From Cryobacterium sp. Y57 (GTDB lineage: Bacteria; Actinomycetota; Actinomycetes; Actinomycetales; Microbacteriaceae): DNA of 64,000 nt. Location of the stretch: NCBI RefSeq assembly GCF_002929505.1, contig NZ_PJJL01000071.1, positions 248,001-312,000 on the forward strand, given 5' to 3'. The translations under genes were made by a program, and so were the position numbers. This document shows, one piece after another, positions 27,697 to 36,638 of this stretch. How positions within the stretch are numbered: position 1 is the stretch's first letter; each line of letters begins with the position of its first letter. Below the pieces are notes generated by a model. The model did no database searches, was not told the DNA's origin, and worked only from the letters and a program-made list of their open reading frames with translations.

Positions 27697-28935
27697 TTAC
27701 CGGGACACTCCCCTCATCTTCACCGATTGCAATTGATCCACGACGGGGGCGACTTTGGAGTTTCTGAGTATGGGCACGGTTGCGGCTATCAGGAGGACGA
27801 GGGCCACTGCTGCGCCGATGATGAATCCCAGACGGGGCTCTATGGCGTCCATGGCGAACCCCATCACTACGGCGGCAACGGCGGCGCCGGCGTTGACTGC
27901 CGTGTTGATCCAGCTCGATGCCTCGGTGCGCACCTCTGCAGCGGTGAGGTCGTCAGCGAGTAGGTAGCCGGTCACGAGCGACGGGGCGAGGAAGAAGCCC
28001 ACAGCAGCGAGTCCGAAGCCGAGGACCACGACAAACTCAATTGTCGTGAGAAGTGCGCACAGCGCGGTCATGACTGTGACCAAGATGAGGAGTCGTTTTA
28101 CGAGCGAGCTCCTCCAACTTCGCTGGCCGTAGAGCAGGCCTCCGACTGCGCTTCCGGCGGCAAAAGAAGCGAGAAGGATTCCGGCCAGGCCGACCGATCC
28201 GTGTCTGTCGGCGACTGCGGGTGCGACTACCTCCACTGTCCCGAGTATGACTCCCACGCCGAGTAGCGCGATCAACACTGCAACGAACCCGCTCTGTCGT
28301 AACGGCCGTGAACTCTTCCGGGGGGAAGCGGTGACGGCAACGTGCTCTCGCGATAGCGAGCTGCTGGTCATGCCGAGGGTTCCGGTTAGCGCCACCGTGG
28401 CGGTAGCGAGCAGTCCGACCGGCGGCGATGCCGCACTGAGAATGGCGGCCGCGATCAATGGCCCCGTCGTGAACAGTAATTCCTCACAGACCGCGTCGAT
28501 GCTGTACGCCTTCGTTCGCAGCGCTCCTGGCGCGGTCAGTGAACCCCAGAGCACACGCATTGAGGCGCCGAGCGGTGGCGGGAACAACCCGACAATGGCC
28601 GCCAGTCCAATGAGCGCCATTGACGAAGGGTCGGGCTGGGCTGTCAGCGCAGCAATGCCGCCGAGACCGGCAGCGAAGGCGATGGCTAGCGAGTTGAGTG
28701 CGAACCGCTGTCCGCACCGGTCGACGAATCGTGCGCGGTACGGGGAAGCGATCACGTTCGCGAGCCCGAAAGCCCCAATGGCCGCGCCGGCGGCGGCGAA
28801 GGAATCCGTGCTCGCTTGCACCGCGAAGAGCAGCACCAGGGTCACCATGGCGAATGAGAGTCGTCCGACGAGTGCGGGGACAAAGACCCTGAACGCGCCG
28901 GTCGTGCGCAGTACCTCGAGGTAGCCGCTACTCAT
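27697..28935 (-). CDS. MFS transporter
   Basis: A 412-residue transporter with about twelve hydrophobic segments in two halves. The loop between TM2 and TM3 reads SPYRARFVDRCGQRF, the MFS motif A region in degenerate form. TM5-type glycines are present in GLFPPPLGASMRVLWGSL. It resembles drug or metabolite exporters under ArsR-type control. Its start overlaps the end of the regulator gene by eight bases, so the two are one operon. Substrate unknown. Confidence 0.87.
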   Translation of the reverse strand: MSSGYLEVLRTTGAFRVFVPALVGRLSFAMVTLVLLFAVQASTDSFAAAGAAIGAFGLANVIASPYRARFVDRCGQRFALNSLAIAFAAGLGGIAALTAQPDPSSMALIGLAAIVGLFPPPLGASMRVLWGSLTAPGALRTKAYSIDAVCEELLFTTGPLIAAAILSAASPPVGLLATATVALTGTLGMTSSSLSREHVAVTASPRKSSRPLRQSGFVAVLIALLGVGVILGTVEVVAPAVADRHGSVGLAGILLASFAAGSAVGGLLYGQRSWRSSLVKRLLILVTVMTALCALLTTIEFVVVLGFGLAAVGFFLAPSLVTGYLLADDLTAAEVRTEASSWINTAVNAGAAVAAVVMGFAMDAIEPRLGFIIGAAVALVLLIAATVPILRNSKVAPVVDQLQSVKMRGVSR

Positions 28936-29476
28936 GTTCGCGGGCGGTGTCGTGGTTTACGACTTCGAACACTGCGAGGGTGGCACTCATGCGGATCCCT
29001 TCTGGTGTAGCGGGGGGCACAGCCTCATCGTGGATGATTTTTCCGATCTCGCGTGACTTGTCGCGGATACGTTCCCATGCCTCGCGGGAGACGGTGACCT
29101 CCGCCTCGGTGAATACGAATTCGGATTCTGACAGGTAACGCGCGCTGCGGGCGATCAGCTCTGCGGCGAGGGAACCCATCAAAGCTTGGTGCTCGTCGAC
29201 GCGTCCCGAACCGAGCGCTTCGCCGCTCGCGGGGTCATGTCGGTAGCGTTTGGCGGTCCCGCCGCGAATATTCATCTCCTCGACCAGCTGCACGAATCCC
29301 GCCTGAGCCAAACGACGCAGGTGGTAACTCACATTCGCTTGGCTCTCGCCCAAGACACGCGCCGCCTCCGTAGCGCTGAGAGCTTCTGCAGTCAGAAGTG
29401 AAAGCAAACGCAGGCGCAACGGGTGAGCTACGGCCCGGAGGCCATCGAGATCATAGGGATTGGTGGCATCCGGCAT
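28928..29476 (-). CDS. ArsR-type winged-helix transcriptional regulator
   Basis: A 182-residue protein. The N-terminal winged helix is clear: LRAVAHPLRLRLLSLLTAEA, then ALSATEAARVLGESQANVSYHLRRL as the recognition helix and a wing with GTAKRYRHDP. The longer C-terminal region probably serves as sensor and dimer domain. No metal-binding ELCVCD motif is present, so it is the metal-independent helix-turn-helix type. I use the ATG at 29476. It leads the operon with the MFS exporter, which it most likely represses. Confidence 0.87.
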   Translation of the reverse strand: MPDATNPYDLDGLRAVAHPLRLRLLSLLTAEALSATEAARVLGESQANVSYHLRRLAQAGFVQLVEEMNIRGGTAKRYRHDPASGEALGSGRVDEHQALMGSLAAELIARSARYLSESEFVFTEAEVTVSREAWERIRDKSREIGKIIHDEAVPPATPEGIRMSATLAVFEVVNHDTAREHE

Positions 29477-29779
29477 GCCCACACGATATGCCCAACAACC
29501 CGCAACCTCCAAATTGTTCTTTTGCGGTCAACGCCCAACGAGAATTCTCACCGCTCGCTACCGGGACGTGCAGTGCGGACGTCATGGCCCCTCGTGCGTC
29601 GATCACGGCTTATACATTGCACCTTGTGAATACGGCCTCGTCTGTGTCGCCTCCCCGCGTGTCCTGGCCGATTCTGTGCATTCTCGGTATATCAATACGA
29701 TGTAACTAGATACTTAGTGCGCATTCCTCAAGCTTCACGATTCTTATGCGACCACAACACGCCACTACAGGGAACACCC
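29477..29779. other. Divergent promoter region between two regulator genes
   Basis: About 300 bases without a gene I can support. The right part is AT-rich (TATATCAATACGATG, then ACTAGATACTTAGT, a 4-bp-arm inverted repeat at about 29706-29719) and is a plausible promoter and autoregulatory site for the PadR gene. The left part should hold the promoter of the ArsR-type gene. Confidence 0.5.
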
Positions 29780-30409
29780 ATGTCCGTTCGTCAAAGCCTT
29801 CTCGCCATCCTCAATCAAGGCCCGTGCTACGGCTACCAGCTGCGAACAGAGTTCGACCGCCGTACCGGGTCGATCTGGCCGCTGAATGTCGGCCAGATCT
29901 ACAACACTCTCGACCGGCTCGAACGCGACGGCCTCGTCGCCAAGGGCGACACCGACGAGCAGGGCCACGTCTATTACCAGATCACGGATGCCGGTCACGA
30001 CGAAGTCGCGAGCTGGCTCAGCTCTCCCGTGGTGCGCTCAGCTGCAGCGCGTGACGAACTCGCGATCAAGCTGGCCGTCGCGGTCACCCTGCCCGGTGTC
30101 GACATCGCCGCGGTGATCCAGGTACAGCGACACGGGAGCCTGCGCACCTTGCAGGATCTGACGAAGACCAAGAACGCGAGCGGCGAGCCGAAATCCGCTG
30201 GCGACCTTGCCTGGCAGCTCGTCGTCGACTCGCTCATCTTCGCCGCAGAAGCCGAGGTGCGCTGGCTGGACCATTCGGAGGCCGCGCTGGCACGGGCCTC
30301 CGCCGCCGGACTGATGACGCCGATGCAGCTCAAGCTGGAACCGCCGAAGCGCGGCCGGCCAGTCAAGGCGGTCGCGGACATCGACGCACCGGCCGCTCGT
30401 TCGCGATGA
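29780..30409 (+). CDS. PadR-family transcriptional regulator
   Basis: A 209-residue PadR protein: MSVRQSLLAILNQGPCYGYQ and the winged-helix segment GSIWPLNVGQIYNTLDRLER are hallmark sequences, then GHVYYQITDAGHDEVASWL. The C-terminal half is a helical Vir domain of the long type. GGGA precedes the ATG. PadR genes of this type usually sit directly in front of an ABC transporter that they control. Here the next gene, overlapping by ATGA, is only a broken ATPase remnant, so the regulator may have lost its target. Confidence 0.9.
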   Translation: MSVRQSLLAILNQGPCYGYQLRTEFDRRTGSIWPLNVGQIYNTLDRLERDGLVAKGDTDEQGHVYYQITDAGHDEVASWLSSPVVRSAAARDELAIKLAVAVTLPGVDIAAVIQVQRHGSLRTLQDLTKTKNASGEPKSAGDLAWQLVVDSLIFAAEAEVRWLDHSEAALARASAAGLMTPMQLKLEPPKRGRPVKAVADIDAPAARSR

Positions 30410-30600
30410 GCACGCAACTCGCCGCTGGTTCGATGCGCCCCACAATGACCGATGAACTTCTACGCCTCGACGGGGTCGCCATGCACTAGGGCACGGGCGA
30501 GACCTCTGTCTCGGCCCGTTCCGGCATTGACCTCGCGGTATGCCGCGGCGAGCTCGTCGCGATCATGGGGGCGTCTGGTTCGGGCAAATCGCTAACTGCG
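30406..30600 (+). pseudogene. Remnant of an ABC transporter ATPase (MacB type)
   Basis: Starting at an ATG that overlaps the PadR stop (ATGA), the frame reads as the beginning of an export ATPase: LLRLDGVAMH, a TAG stop at 30487-30489 where a tyrosine codon is usual, then GTGETSVSARSGIDLAVCRG, ELVAIMGASGSGKS (Walker A at 30568-30591). The homology ends right after the P-loop and runs into the 3-prime end of metH. A point stop plus deletion of at least the rest of the ATPase and the permease explains it. The frame is otherwise kept, so the loss may be recent. Confidence 0.8.
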
Positions 30601-30644
30601 CCACCGGACGCTCGACTCCCGACCGTTCCACTCGCGCCGTTCAA

Positions 30645-33600
30645 TTACACCGAGAAGTACTTCGCCTCCGGGTGGTGAAACACGAACGCGTCGGTCGACT
30701 GCTCGGGGTGCAGCTGCAGCTCCTCCGACAAGACCACGCCCATCCGCTCAGGCTTGAGCAGCTCAACCACCTTGCGACGGTCCTCCATCTCGGGGCAGGC
30801 CGGGTAGCCCAGGGAGAACCGGGCTCCGCGATACTCCAGCTTGAACATGCCGGCCACGTCACTCGGGTCCTCGTCGCCGACACCGAATTCCGAGCGGATA
30901 CGCGAGTGCCAATACTCGGCGAGGGCCTCCGTGAGCTGCATGGTGAGCCCGTTGAGTTCCATGTAGTCGCGGTACTGGTTCGCGGCGAACATTTTGGCCG
31001 TGACCTCGTCAACGTGCGAGCCAGCAGTGACCAGCTGGAGGGCGACGACATCCGTTTGGCCTGTTTCCTGCCCGCGCACGAAGTCGGCCAGGCACAGGTG
31101 TTTGTCACGGCGCTGCCGGGGAAAGTTGAACCGCAGTCGATCGGTGCCGAGCTCGCCGCCGGAGCCGCCGTCGGGCGCGAGCAGTCCGGCCTGGCCGAGG
31201 TGCCCGGTGGGGTCATCACCGTGGTGCAGCACGACCATGTCGTCGCCGTCGGCGACGACGGGAAAGTAGCCGTAGGCGACGGAAGCGTCCAGCATGCCTT
31301 CGCCCAGGATGCGGTCAAGCCAGTAGCGCAGGCGCGGCCGACCAACAGTGTCGACCAGTTCCTGGTAGCTCGCGCCGTCTTCGGCCCGGCTGGGCTTGAG
31401 CCCCCACTGCCCCATGAAGGTGGCGCGTTCGTCGAGAAACGCCGAAAAATCGGCGAGGGCCACACCCTTGACGATGCGGGTACCCCAGAACGGCGGTACC
31501 GGAATCGGGTTGTCGCTCGCGACCTCGGAACGCCCGGGCATCTCTTCGGGTTCGGTCAAGGTGAGCAGGCTCTTCTTGTGAATACGTTTCTTCAGCGGCG
31601 GCAGTCCCACCGAGGCCGGGTCGGCGCCGCGGGCGATAGCCACAAGCGGTTCCATCAGGGCGAGGCCTTCGAAGGCATCGCGGGCGTACCGCACCTGCCC
31701 AGCGAAGACGCTGTCGAGGTCGTCTTCGACGTAGGAACGTGTGAGGGCCGCGCCGCCGAGCAGAATCGGCCATTTGTCGGCGAAGCCGCGCGACTGAAGC
31801 TCGAGCAGGTTCTCCTTCATCACCACGGTGGATTTGACGAGCAGACCGCTCATGCCGATGACGTCGGCGTTGCTCTCTTCGGCGACCCGGATGAATTCGG
31901 CTATCGATTGTTTGATGCCGATGTTGATCACGTCGTAGCCGTTGTTGGTGAGGATGATGTCAACGAGGTTCTTGCCGATGTCGTGCACGTCACCGCGCAC
32001 GGTGCCGAGCACGATCGTGCCCTTGCCGGCCGCTTCGGATTTCTCCATGTGCGGCTCGAGCAGGGCCACGGCGGCTTTCATCACCTCGGCTGATTGCAGC
32101 ACGAACGGCAGCTGCATCTCGCCGCTGCCGAAGCGGGCGCCGACGACCTGCATGCCGACGAGCAGGTGCACGTTGACGATATCGAGAGCGCTCAACCCCC
32201 CGGCTCGGGCAAGGTCGAGGTCAGCCTCGAGGCCCTTGGCCTCGCCGTCGATGATGCGGCGTTCCAGGCGTTCACCCACCGGAAGGGCGGCAAGTTCGGC
32301 AGCGCGCTCGTCTTTCAGGGCGGCGGAGTCGACGCCGGCGAACAGGTCGAGCAGGGCCACCAGCGGATCGTAGGTGAGGGTGCCTTCGGCGTCGTATTCA
32401 CGGCGGTCCCAGACCAGGTCGAGCGCCACCTTGCGGCGGTCATCGGGCACCGAGGCGAGCGGCACGATCTTGGCCGAGTTCACGATGGCCGAGTCGAGGC
32501 CGGCCTCCGTCGCCTCGTGCAGAAAGACCGAGTTGAGCACCGAGCGCGCAGCGGGGTTGAGCCCGAACGACACATTCGAGACGCCGAGGGTGGTGTGGAT
32601 TCCGGGGTACTTCGCCTTGATCTGGCGAATCGCCTCGATGGTCTCGATGCCGTCCCGGCGGGTTTCTTCCTGGCCGGTCGCGATGGGAAAGGTCAACGCG
32701 TCGACGATGATGTCCTCGACCCGCATGCCCCACGTGTTCACGAGGGTGTCCACCAGACGGGTGGCGATGCGCACCTTGTGTTCGGCGGTGCGGGCCTGGC
32801 CCTCCTCGTCGATGGTCAGGGCGATCACGGCCGCGCCGTGCTCCTTGACGAGTGGCATGATCCGGCCGAACCTCGACGTGGACCCCTCGCCGTCTTCGAA
32901 GTTGACCGAGTTCACCACCGGACGGCCACCGATGAGTTCCATACCGGCCTGCAGGACGGTCGGCTCGGTGGAGTCAACGACGAGTGGCAGGGTCGAGGCG
33001 CTGGCCAGTCGGGAGACGACCTGCTTCATGTCGGCAACGCCATCGCGACCGACGTAGTCGATGCAGACGTCGAGCAGGTGGGCGCCGTCGCGCACCTGGC
33101 TGCGGGCGATGTCGACGCAGTCGTCCCAGTTCTCAGCGAGCATCGCGTCCCGAAATGCGCGCGAGCCGTTGGCGTTGGTGCGCTCCCCGATGGCCAGAAA
33201 GGCGCTGTCCTGGTCGAAACTGACATGCTGGTACAGACTCGCGACGCCGGGGTCCGCTTCGAGGGTGCGGGGTTTCACCGTGACGCCACGCAACCGTTCG
33301 ACCACGGCGGTCATGTGTGCGGGAGTCGTGCCGCAGCATCCGCCGACCAGCCCCAGCCCGAATTCCTTCACGAACTGTTCGTGCGCCGTGGCCAGCTGGT
33401 CGGGCGTCAGCGGGTAGCTCGCGCCGGTCTTGGTCAGCTGCGGCAGGCCGGCGTTGGGCATACAGATGACGGGCACGCGGGAGAACTTGGAGAGGTGACG
33501 CAGGTGCTCGCTCATCTCGGTCGGCCCGGTCGCACAGTTCAAGCCGATCGCATCGATGCCCAGTGGCTCCAGCGCGGTCAGCGCGGCGCCGATCTCGCTG

Positions 33601-34262
33601 CCCATCAGCATGGTTCCGGTGGTCTCCACCGTCACCTCGACAAAAATGGGCAAGCGGATGCCGGTCTCACTAATGGCCTGCTTGCATCCGTTCACCGCGC
33701 TCTTGGTCTGCAGCAGATCTTGCGAGGTCTCGATGAGGAACGCGTCAGCGCCGCCGCGGATGAGGCCGATCGCCTGCTCGGCAAACGTAGCCTTGAGGTT
33801 GGCGTACGTGGTGTGGCCTAGGCTCGGCAGCTTGGTGCCGGGGCCCATCGAGCCGAGCACCCAGCGCACGCGGCCGTCGCGGACTTCGAATTTTTCGGCG
33901 CTGGCGCGGGCGATCTCGGCGCCGAGTCGAGCGAGTTCCTCGATGCGATCTTCGATCCCGTAGTCCGAGAGGTTCGACCAGTTCGCACCGAAGGTGTTGG
34001 TCTCGATGGCGTCGATGCCGGTTTCAAGGTAGACGTCGTGAATGGCCGCGATGATGTCGGGGCGGCTCACGTTGAGAATCTCGTTGCAGCCCTCGAGCTG
34101 TTGGTAGTCGTCGAGGGTGGGGTTGTGGTCCTGCAGCATGGTACCCATGGCGCCGTCAGCGATAACGACAGAGTTGGTGACGGCATCCAGCAATGCCTGG
34201 GATCGGGCCGGACGCGCCGCATCGACGGGTGTCTTGGCCTCAGGAGTTTGCATAGTGCTCAT
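30645..34262 (-). CDS. metH: Cobalamin-dependent methionine synthase
   Basis: A 1205-residue MetH with all domains: homocysteine-binding barrel (IADGAMGTML at the start, zinc cysteines in GGCCGTTPAHM near residue 310), methyltetrahydrofolate-binding barrel (GERTNANGSRAF, LGVSNVSFGL), cobalamin cap and B12-binding domain (GDVHDIGKNLVDIIL with the axial histidine), and the C-terminal AdoMet activation domain (LGYPACPEMEDRRK). It methylates homocysteine in the cytosol. I chose the ATG at 34262 over a GTG two codons earlier. No cobalamin riboswitch was recognised upstream. It needs B12, which gives context to the ECF transporter at 24-27.7 kb. Confidence 0.95.
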   Translation of the reverse strand: MSTMQTPEAKTPVDAARPARSQALLDAVTNSVVIADGAMGTMLQDHNPTLDDYQQLEGCNEILNVSRPDIIAAIHDVYLETGIDAIETNTFGANWSNLSDYGIEDRIEELARLGAEIARASAEKFEVRDGRVRWVLGSMGPGTKLPSLGHTTYANLKATFAEQAIGLIRGGADAFLIETSQDLLQTKSAVNGCKQAISETGIRLPIFVEVTVETTGTMLMGSEIGAALTALEPLGIDAIGLNCATGPTEMSEHLRHLSKFSRVPVICMPNAGLPQLTKTGASYPLTPDQLATAHEQFVKEFGLGLVGGCCGTTPAHMTAVVERLRGVTVKPRTLEADPGVASLYQHVSFDQDSAFLAIGERTNANGSRAFRDAMLAENWDDCVDIARSQVRDGAHLLDVCIDYVGRDGVADMKQVVSRLASASTLPLVVDSTEPTVLQAGMELIGGRPVVNSVNFEDGEGSTSRFGRIMPLVKEHGAAVIALTIDEEGQARTAEHKVRIATRLVDTLVNTWGMRVEDIIVDALTFPIATGQEETRRDGIETIEAIRQIKAKYPGIHTTLGVSNVSFGLNPAARSVLNSVFLHEATEAGLDSAIVNSAKIVPLASVPDDRRKVALDLVWDRREYDAEGTLTYDPLVALLDLFAGVDSAALKDERAAELAALPVGERLERRIIDGEAKGLEADLDLARAGGLSALDIVNVHLLVGMQVVGARFGSGEMQLPFVLQSAEVMKAAVALLEPHMEKSEAAGKGTIVLGTVRGDVHDIGKNLVDIILTNNGYDVINIGIKQSIAEFIRVAEESNADVIGMSGLLVKSTVVMKENLLELQSRGFADKWPILLGGAALTRSYVEDDLDSVFAGQVRYARDAFEGLALMEPLVAIARGADPASVGLPPLKKRIHKKSLLTLTEPEEMPGRSEVASDNPIPVPPFWGTRIVKGVALADFSAFLDERATFMGQWGLKPSRAEDGASYQELVDTVGRPRLRYWLDRILGEGMLDASVAYGYFPVVADGDDMVVLHHGDDPTGHLGQAGLLAPDGGSGGELGTDRLRFNFPRQRRDKHLCLADFVRGQETGQTDVVALQLVTAGSHVDEVTAKMFAANQYRDYMELNGLTMQLTEALAEYWHSRIRSEFGVGDEDPSDVAGMFKLEYRGARFSLGYPACPEMEDRRKVVELLKPERMGVVLSEELQLHPEQSTDAFVFHHPEAKYFSV

Positions 34263-34352
34263 TGGCACAGCTTAACGGCGGGTCCGAATCGACTGCGGCC
34301 CCGAAGTAACGTTTCTTAGCGTTCGGGATTATGAGTGGCGCGGCGAGCGTCA

Positions 34353-34991
34353 CTACGAGTGGCGAGCGCCACCAGGTTCCCCAGTCACAATCCAGCCGGT
34401 CGCAAAGCGAGTCTTCGTCGTCTGCTCCGACTCGCCCCCATCGAGCTGCAGATTGTGCTCCAAAATCTTAGCCTCGATCGCACGAGCGCTGTCTCCATTG
34501 CACACCCACACCCTGATTGTGGCGCCGGATGCACTTGGACGTTTCGGCATAGACCAGACTTGAACTACGACACTGTGACCGGACTGAACGATGCGCCAGG
34601 CTGCACGAACGGCCTGCAGATTCGACACGGTCGTGGCACCATCCACGCCAGTGACGACCTCCGTCTTCGTTTGCGCGTTGTACCAGCTATCAAAGCTCAG
34701 GGTGACCTGCTGATCGATTTCGGCGGGCACGAGCCCCCGCAACCACCTCAGCGCGAGAACGTCAACGCTCGTACCACTCTGAGAAGCCGTGTCATGAGGC
34801 ACCGTAACGCCGTCGATCGCGCCACGAAAGACCCATCGACCGTTCTGCCGCTTGGCGCCCCCGACTCGGAGGCGCCAAGAACGTAAATCCCACGAAAAGC
34901 GCAGCCTGTGCCCGGGTGCTGGACGGCCATAACCGGTGTCAGACACCGGCATCAGAGCCCCCGCATTACCGCCAGTTACGAGCCAAGCCAT
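34353..34991 (-). CDS. Hypothetical protein (212 aa) at the edge of a lower-GC segment
   Basis: GGAGG seven bases before the ATG at 34991 gives a firm start, MAWLVTGGNAGALMPV. The protein is soluble, rich in Trp, Val and Arg, with beta-strand-like stretches (RLRFSWDLRSWRLRVGG, SVVVQVWSM) and no signal peptide. I do not recognise a family. Codon use is less GC-biased than in metH next door, as in the adjoining four-gene module, so it may have arrived with it. It is transcribed away from that module. Confidence 0.6.
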   Translation of the reverse strand: MAWLVTGGNAGALMPVSDTGYGRPAPGHRLRFSWDLRSWRLRVGGAKRQNGRWVFRGAIDGVTVPHDTASQSGTSVDVLALRWLRGLVPAEIDQQVTLSFDSWYNAQTKTEVVTGVDGATTVSNLQAVRAAWRIVQSGHSVVVQVWSMPKRPSASGATIRVWVCNGDSARAIEAKILEHNLQLDGGESEQTTKTRFATGWIVTGEPGGARHS

Positions 34992-35047
34992 AGCTGTTCC
35001 TCCCCCTAGGCCAACGTTAGACATGTCTATCGTAAGGCTTCCACGGG

Positions 35048-35116
35048 CCGAGTACCGACAGCCTGTCTACCCGTCCCGGCAAGGGGGGTAGACTCCGAGT
35101 ACCAACACGGGGGTAC
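35048..35116. promoter_or_regulatory. Repeat-rich promoter region of the ImmA/7TM/XRE/MpaB module
   Basis: Within 70 bases there are three patterns. CCGAGTACC-x-ACA occurs twice in direct orientation (35048-35060 and 35095-35107, 12 of 13 identical). GTCTACCC and GGGTAGAC form an 8-bp inverted repeat (35065-35072 and 35086-35093). GTACC and GGTAC form another (35099-35103 and 35112-35116) just before the TTG start. These are good candidates for operators of the XRE-type regulator encoded in the same module. Confidence 0.5.
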
Positions 35117-35120
35117 GGGA

Positions 35121-35619
35121 TTGAGCTACGAGTCACGCCAGAAACGGGCGTACACGATGGTGGCCGAACTCGGTCTGCCCCGGCCGCTCACGGCCGAACT
35201 GCTGCACCGACACATGGAAACGATGCGGGGCAAGAAGATCGTGATTCGCAGTGCGCCGCCGCGAATGCTTGCGGCCGGGCTCTGCGGTCTCTGGATCGCT
35301 GTGTCCGGCGAAGATTTCGAACGGATCTACCATGCACCGACTACGTCCAGGGTGCACCGCCAGCAGTTCATCAATCACGAATACGGCCACATGATTCTCA
35401 GCCAGGAGAAAGAACTGCTCTCGGCGGAACGTATCGCACTGCTCGCACCGCTCATCCCTCTCGCTCGACGCTATCGTCCATGCACTGGCGCGAAGCCGGT
35501 TCACCGACGAGCAGGAAGCACTGGCAGAGGCCATCGGCGATCAGCTGGCCTTGATCATGTTGAGCGATAAGCCCAAAATTGCGCTGGGTCTCCGGACCGG
35601 GTTCGGTCAGGTGTTGTAA
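35121..35619 (+). pseudogene. ImmA/IrrE-like metalloprotease, frameshifted
   Basis: The gene begins with a TTG behind GGGGG and carries the zinc-protease motif HEYGHMIL (HEYGH at residues 86-90) in an ImmA/IrrE-type context. After about base 35450 the starting frame degenerates into Arg-rich text and stops at 35570. The +1 frame continues as SSLSLDAIVHALARSRFTDE and EALAEAIGDQLALIML, the normal helical end of the family, and ends at a TAA that overlaps the next ATG (TAATG). One base is therefore gained, or two lost, near 35430-35455. This could be a true mutation, a sequencing error or, less likely, recoding. In related systems such proteases cleave a repressor. Confidence 0.75.
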
Positions 35620-36638
35620 TGCAAACCACCGTGCAGACCTTCGTGCCCGTTGTCCTCTGGATCGCCGTACTCTTATGCGTACCCTCGGCTATTCGGGGAA
35701 CACGCCGCCCGCTTCTCTGGTTCCTGATCATGCTCGCGATGAGCATGAGCTTGCAGGCACAACCGGTTTATCGATTTGTTGATCCGATTCTGGGCGGAAT
35801 CAATGCCACGTATTTTCTCTTCCATGCCCTCACGATCGTAGCTATCGGCCTACTCGACGTGCTCGTTCAAGAAGCGGTGTCCGTCGGTGGAAGCACGCGG
35901 AGGCGTCGACGGGTGACGGCTCTCGTCGCCGCCCTGATCATCGTGGCGCAGGCAATTCTGTTCTTCTCCAGTGACTGGCGTATTTCGGACAATATTTCCC
36001 AGTCTTTCGTTGCCCGGTGGGATTACACCGCGTATGCCTCGACAACGTGGATCGCTATGGCAATTTTTGCCGTCTCCGTGGCGTACGCATGTGTGTCGGA
36101 CATTCGTAAGCAGCCCAGAATGGTCATCCGGTTGTCCTTGGGATTTATGACCCTTGGCTGCCTGAGCGTTCTGATTTATGCACTCATCAGCCTGATCAGT
36201 GCCGTGCAATCCAACGTGGTTCCGGGATTCGTCTTCCAAGGCTGGCCGCGTCTGGCGTATGTTCTCGCCCTCCTCATCGCGCCTCTCAGCTTGGCAGTCG
36301 GCCTTGGACTTACCGCTACCGTCGACGGGCTCATCTCCAGTCGAAAGACTTTTCTCGATCGGGTGTTGTTGTGGCGCATTACACCTATGTGGCACCGCCT
36401 GCTCTTGACCGCGCCGGACCTCAGCATTGACCGACAGCTCACTCGTCCTGGCCTGCTCGTCGTTCGGCAGCCCGGTCTGCACTTATACCGTCGGTACGTT
36501 GAAATTCGCGACACCCTGCTTCTTGACCCGACGCAGGCCGTGTCGTCGGCCGAACAATCGATCATCGATCGGGTCGAACGGCAAACCCAGGTGCCGCCCG
36601 AACCGATCCGACACGATGGGATCAATACTGTTGTCTAA
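35619..36638 (+). CDS. Seven-TM membrane protein of the MAB_1171c type
   Basis: A 339-residue protein with seven hydrophobic segments in the first ~235 residues, among them VVLWIAVLLCVPSAI, YFLFHALTIVAIGLLDVLV, WIAMAIFAVSVAYACV, LGCLSVLIYALISLISAV and LAYVLALLIAPLSLAVGLGL. A ~100-residue cytosolic tail follows with TPMWHRLLLTAPDL and LYRRYVEIRDTLL. This is the layout of the MAB_1171c putative transporters of mycobacteria and streptomycetes, whose genes often accompany ImmA/IrrE and helix-turn-helix genes. The role is unknown; 7 TM plus a cytosolic domain would also suit a sensor. Its ATG shares a base with the upstream stop (TAATG). Confidence 0.78.
   Translation: MQTTVQTFVPVVLWIAVLLCVPSAIRGTRRPLLWFLIMLAMSMSLQAQPVYRFVDPILGGINATYFLFHALTIVAIGLLDVLVQEAVSVGGSTRRRRRVTALVAALIIVAQAILFFSSDWRISDNISQSFVARWDYTAYASTTWIAMAIFAVSVAYACVSDIRKQPRMVIRLSLGFMTLGCLSVLIYALISLISAVQSNVVPGFVFQGWPRLAYVLALLIAPLSLAVGLGLTATVDGLISSRKTFLDRVLLWRITPMWHRLLLTAPDLSIDRQLTRPGLLVVRQPGLHLYRRYVEIRDTLLLDPTQAVSSAEQSIIDRVERQTQVPPEPIRHDGINTVV

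Noticed and set aside
26539..27963. Arg-rich frame over the ECF S component and MFS ends
   Set aside because: Shadow frame crossing two real genes in other frames; composition is typical of out-of-frame translation.
30540..33821. Two long plus-strand frames opposite metH
   Set aside because: metH is complete on the minus strand; high-GC codon bias produces long antisense frames. No motifs found in them.
34263..34352. Cobalamin riboswitch in front of metH
   Set aside because: The short upstream stretch shows none of the conserved B12-box or multi-stem layout.
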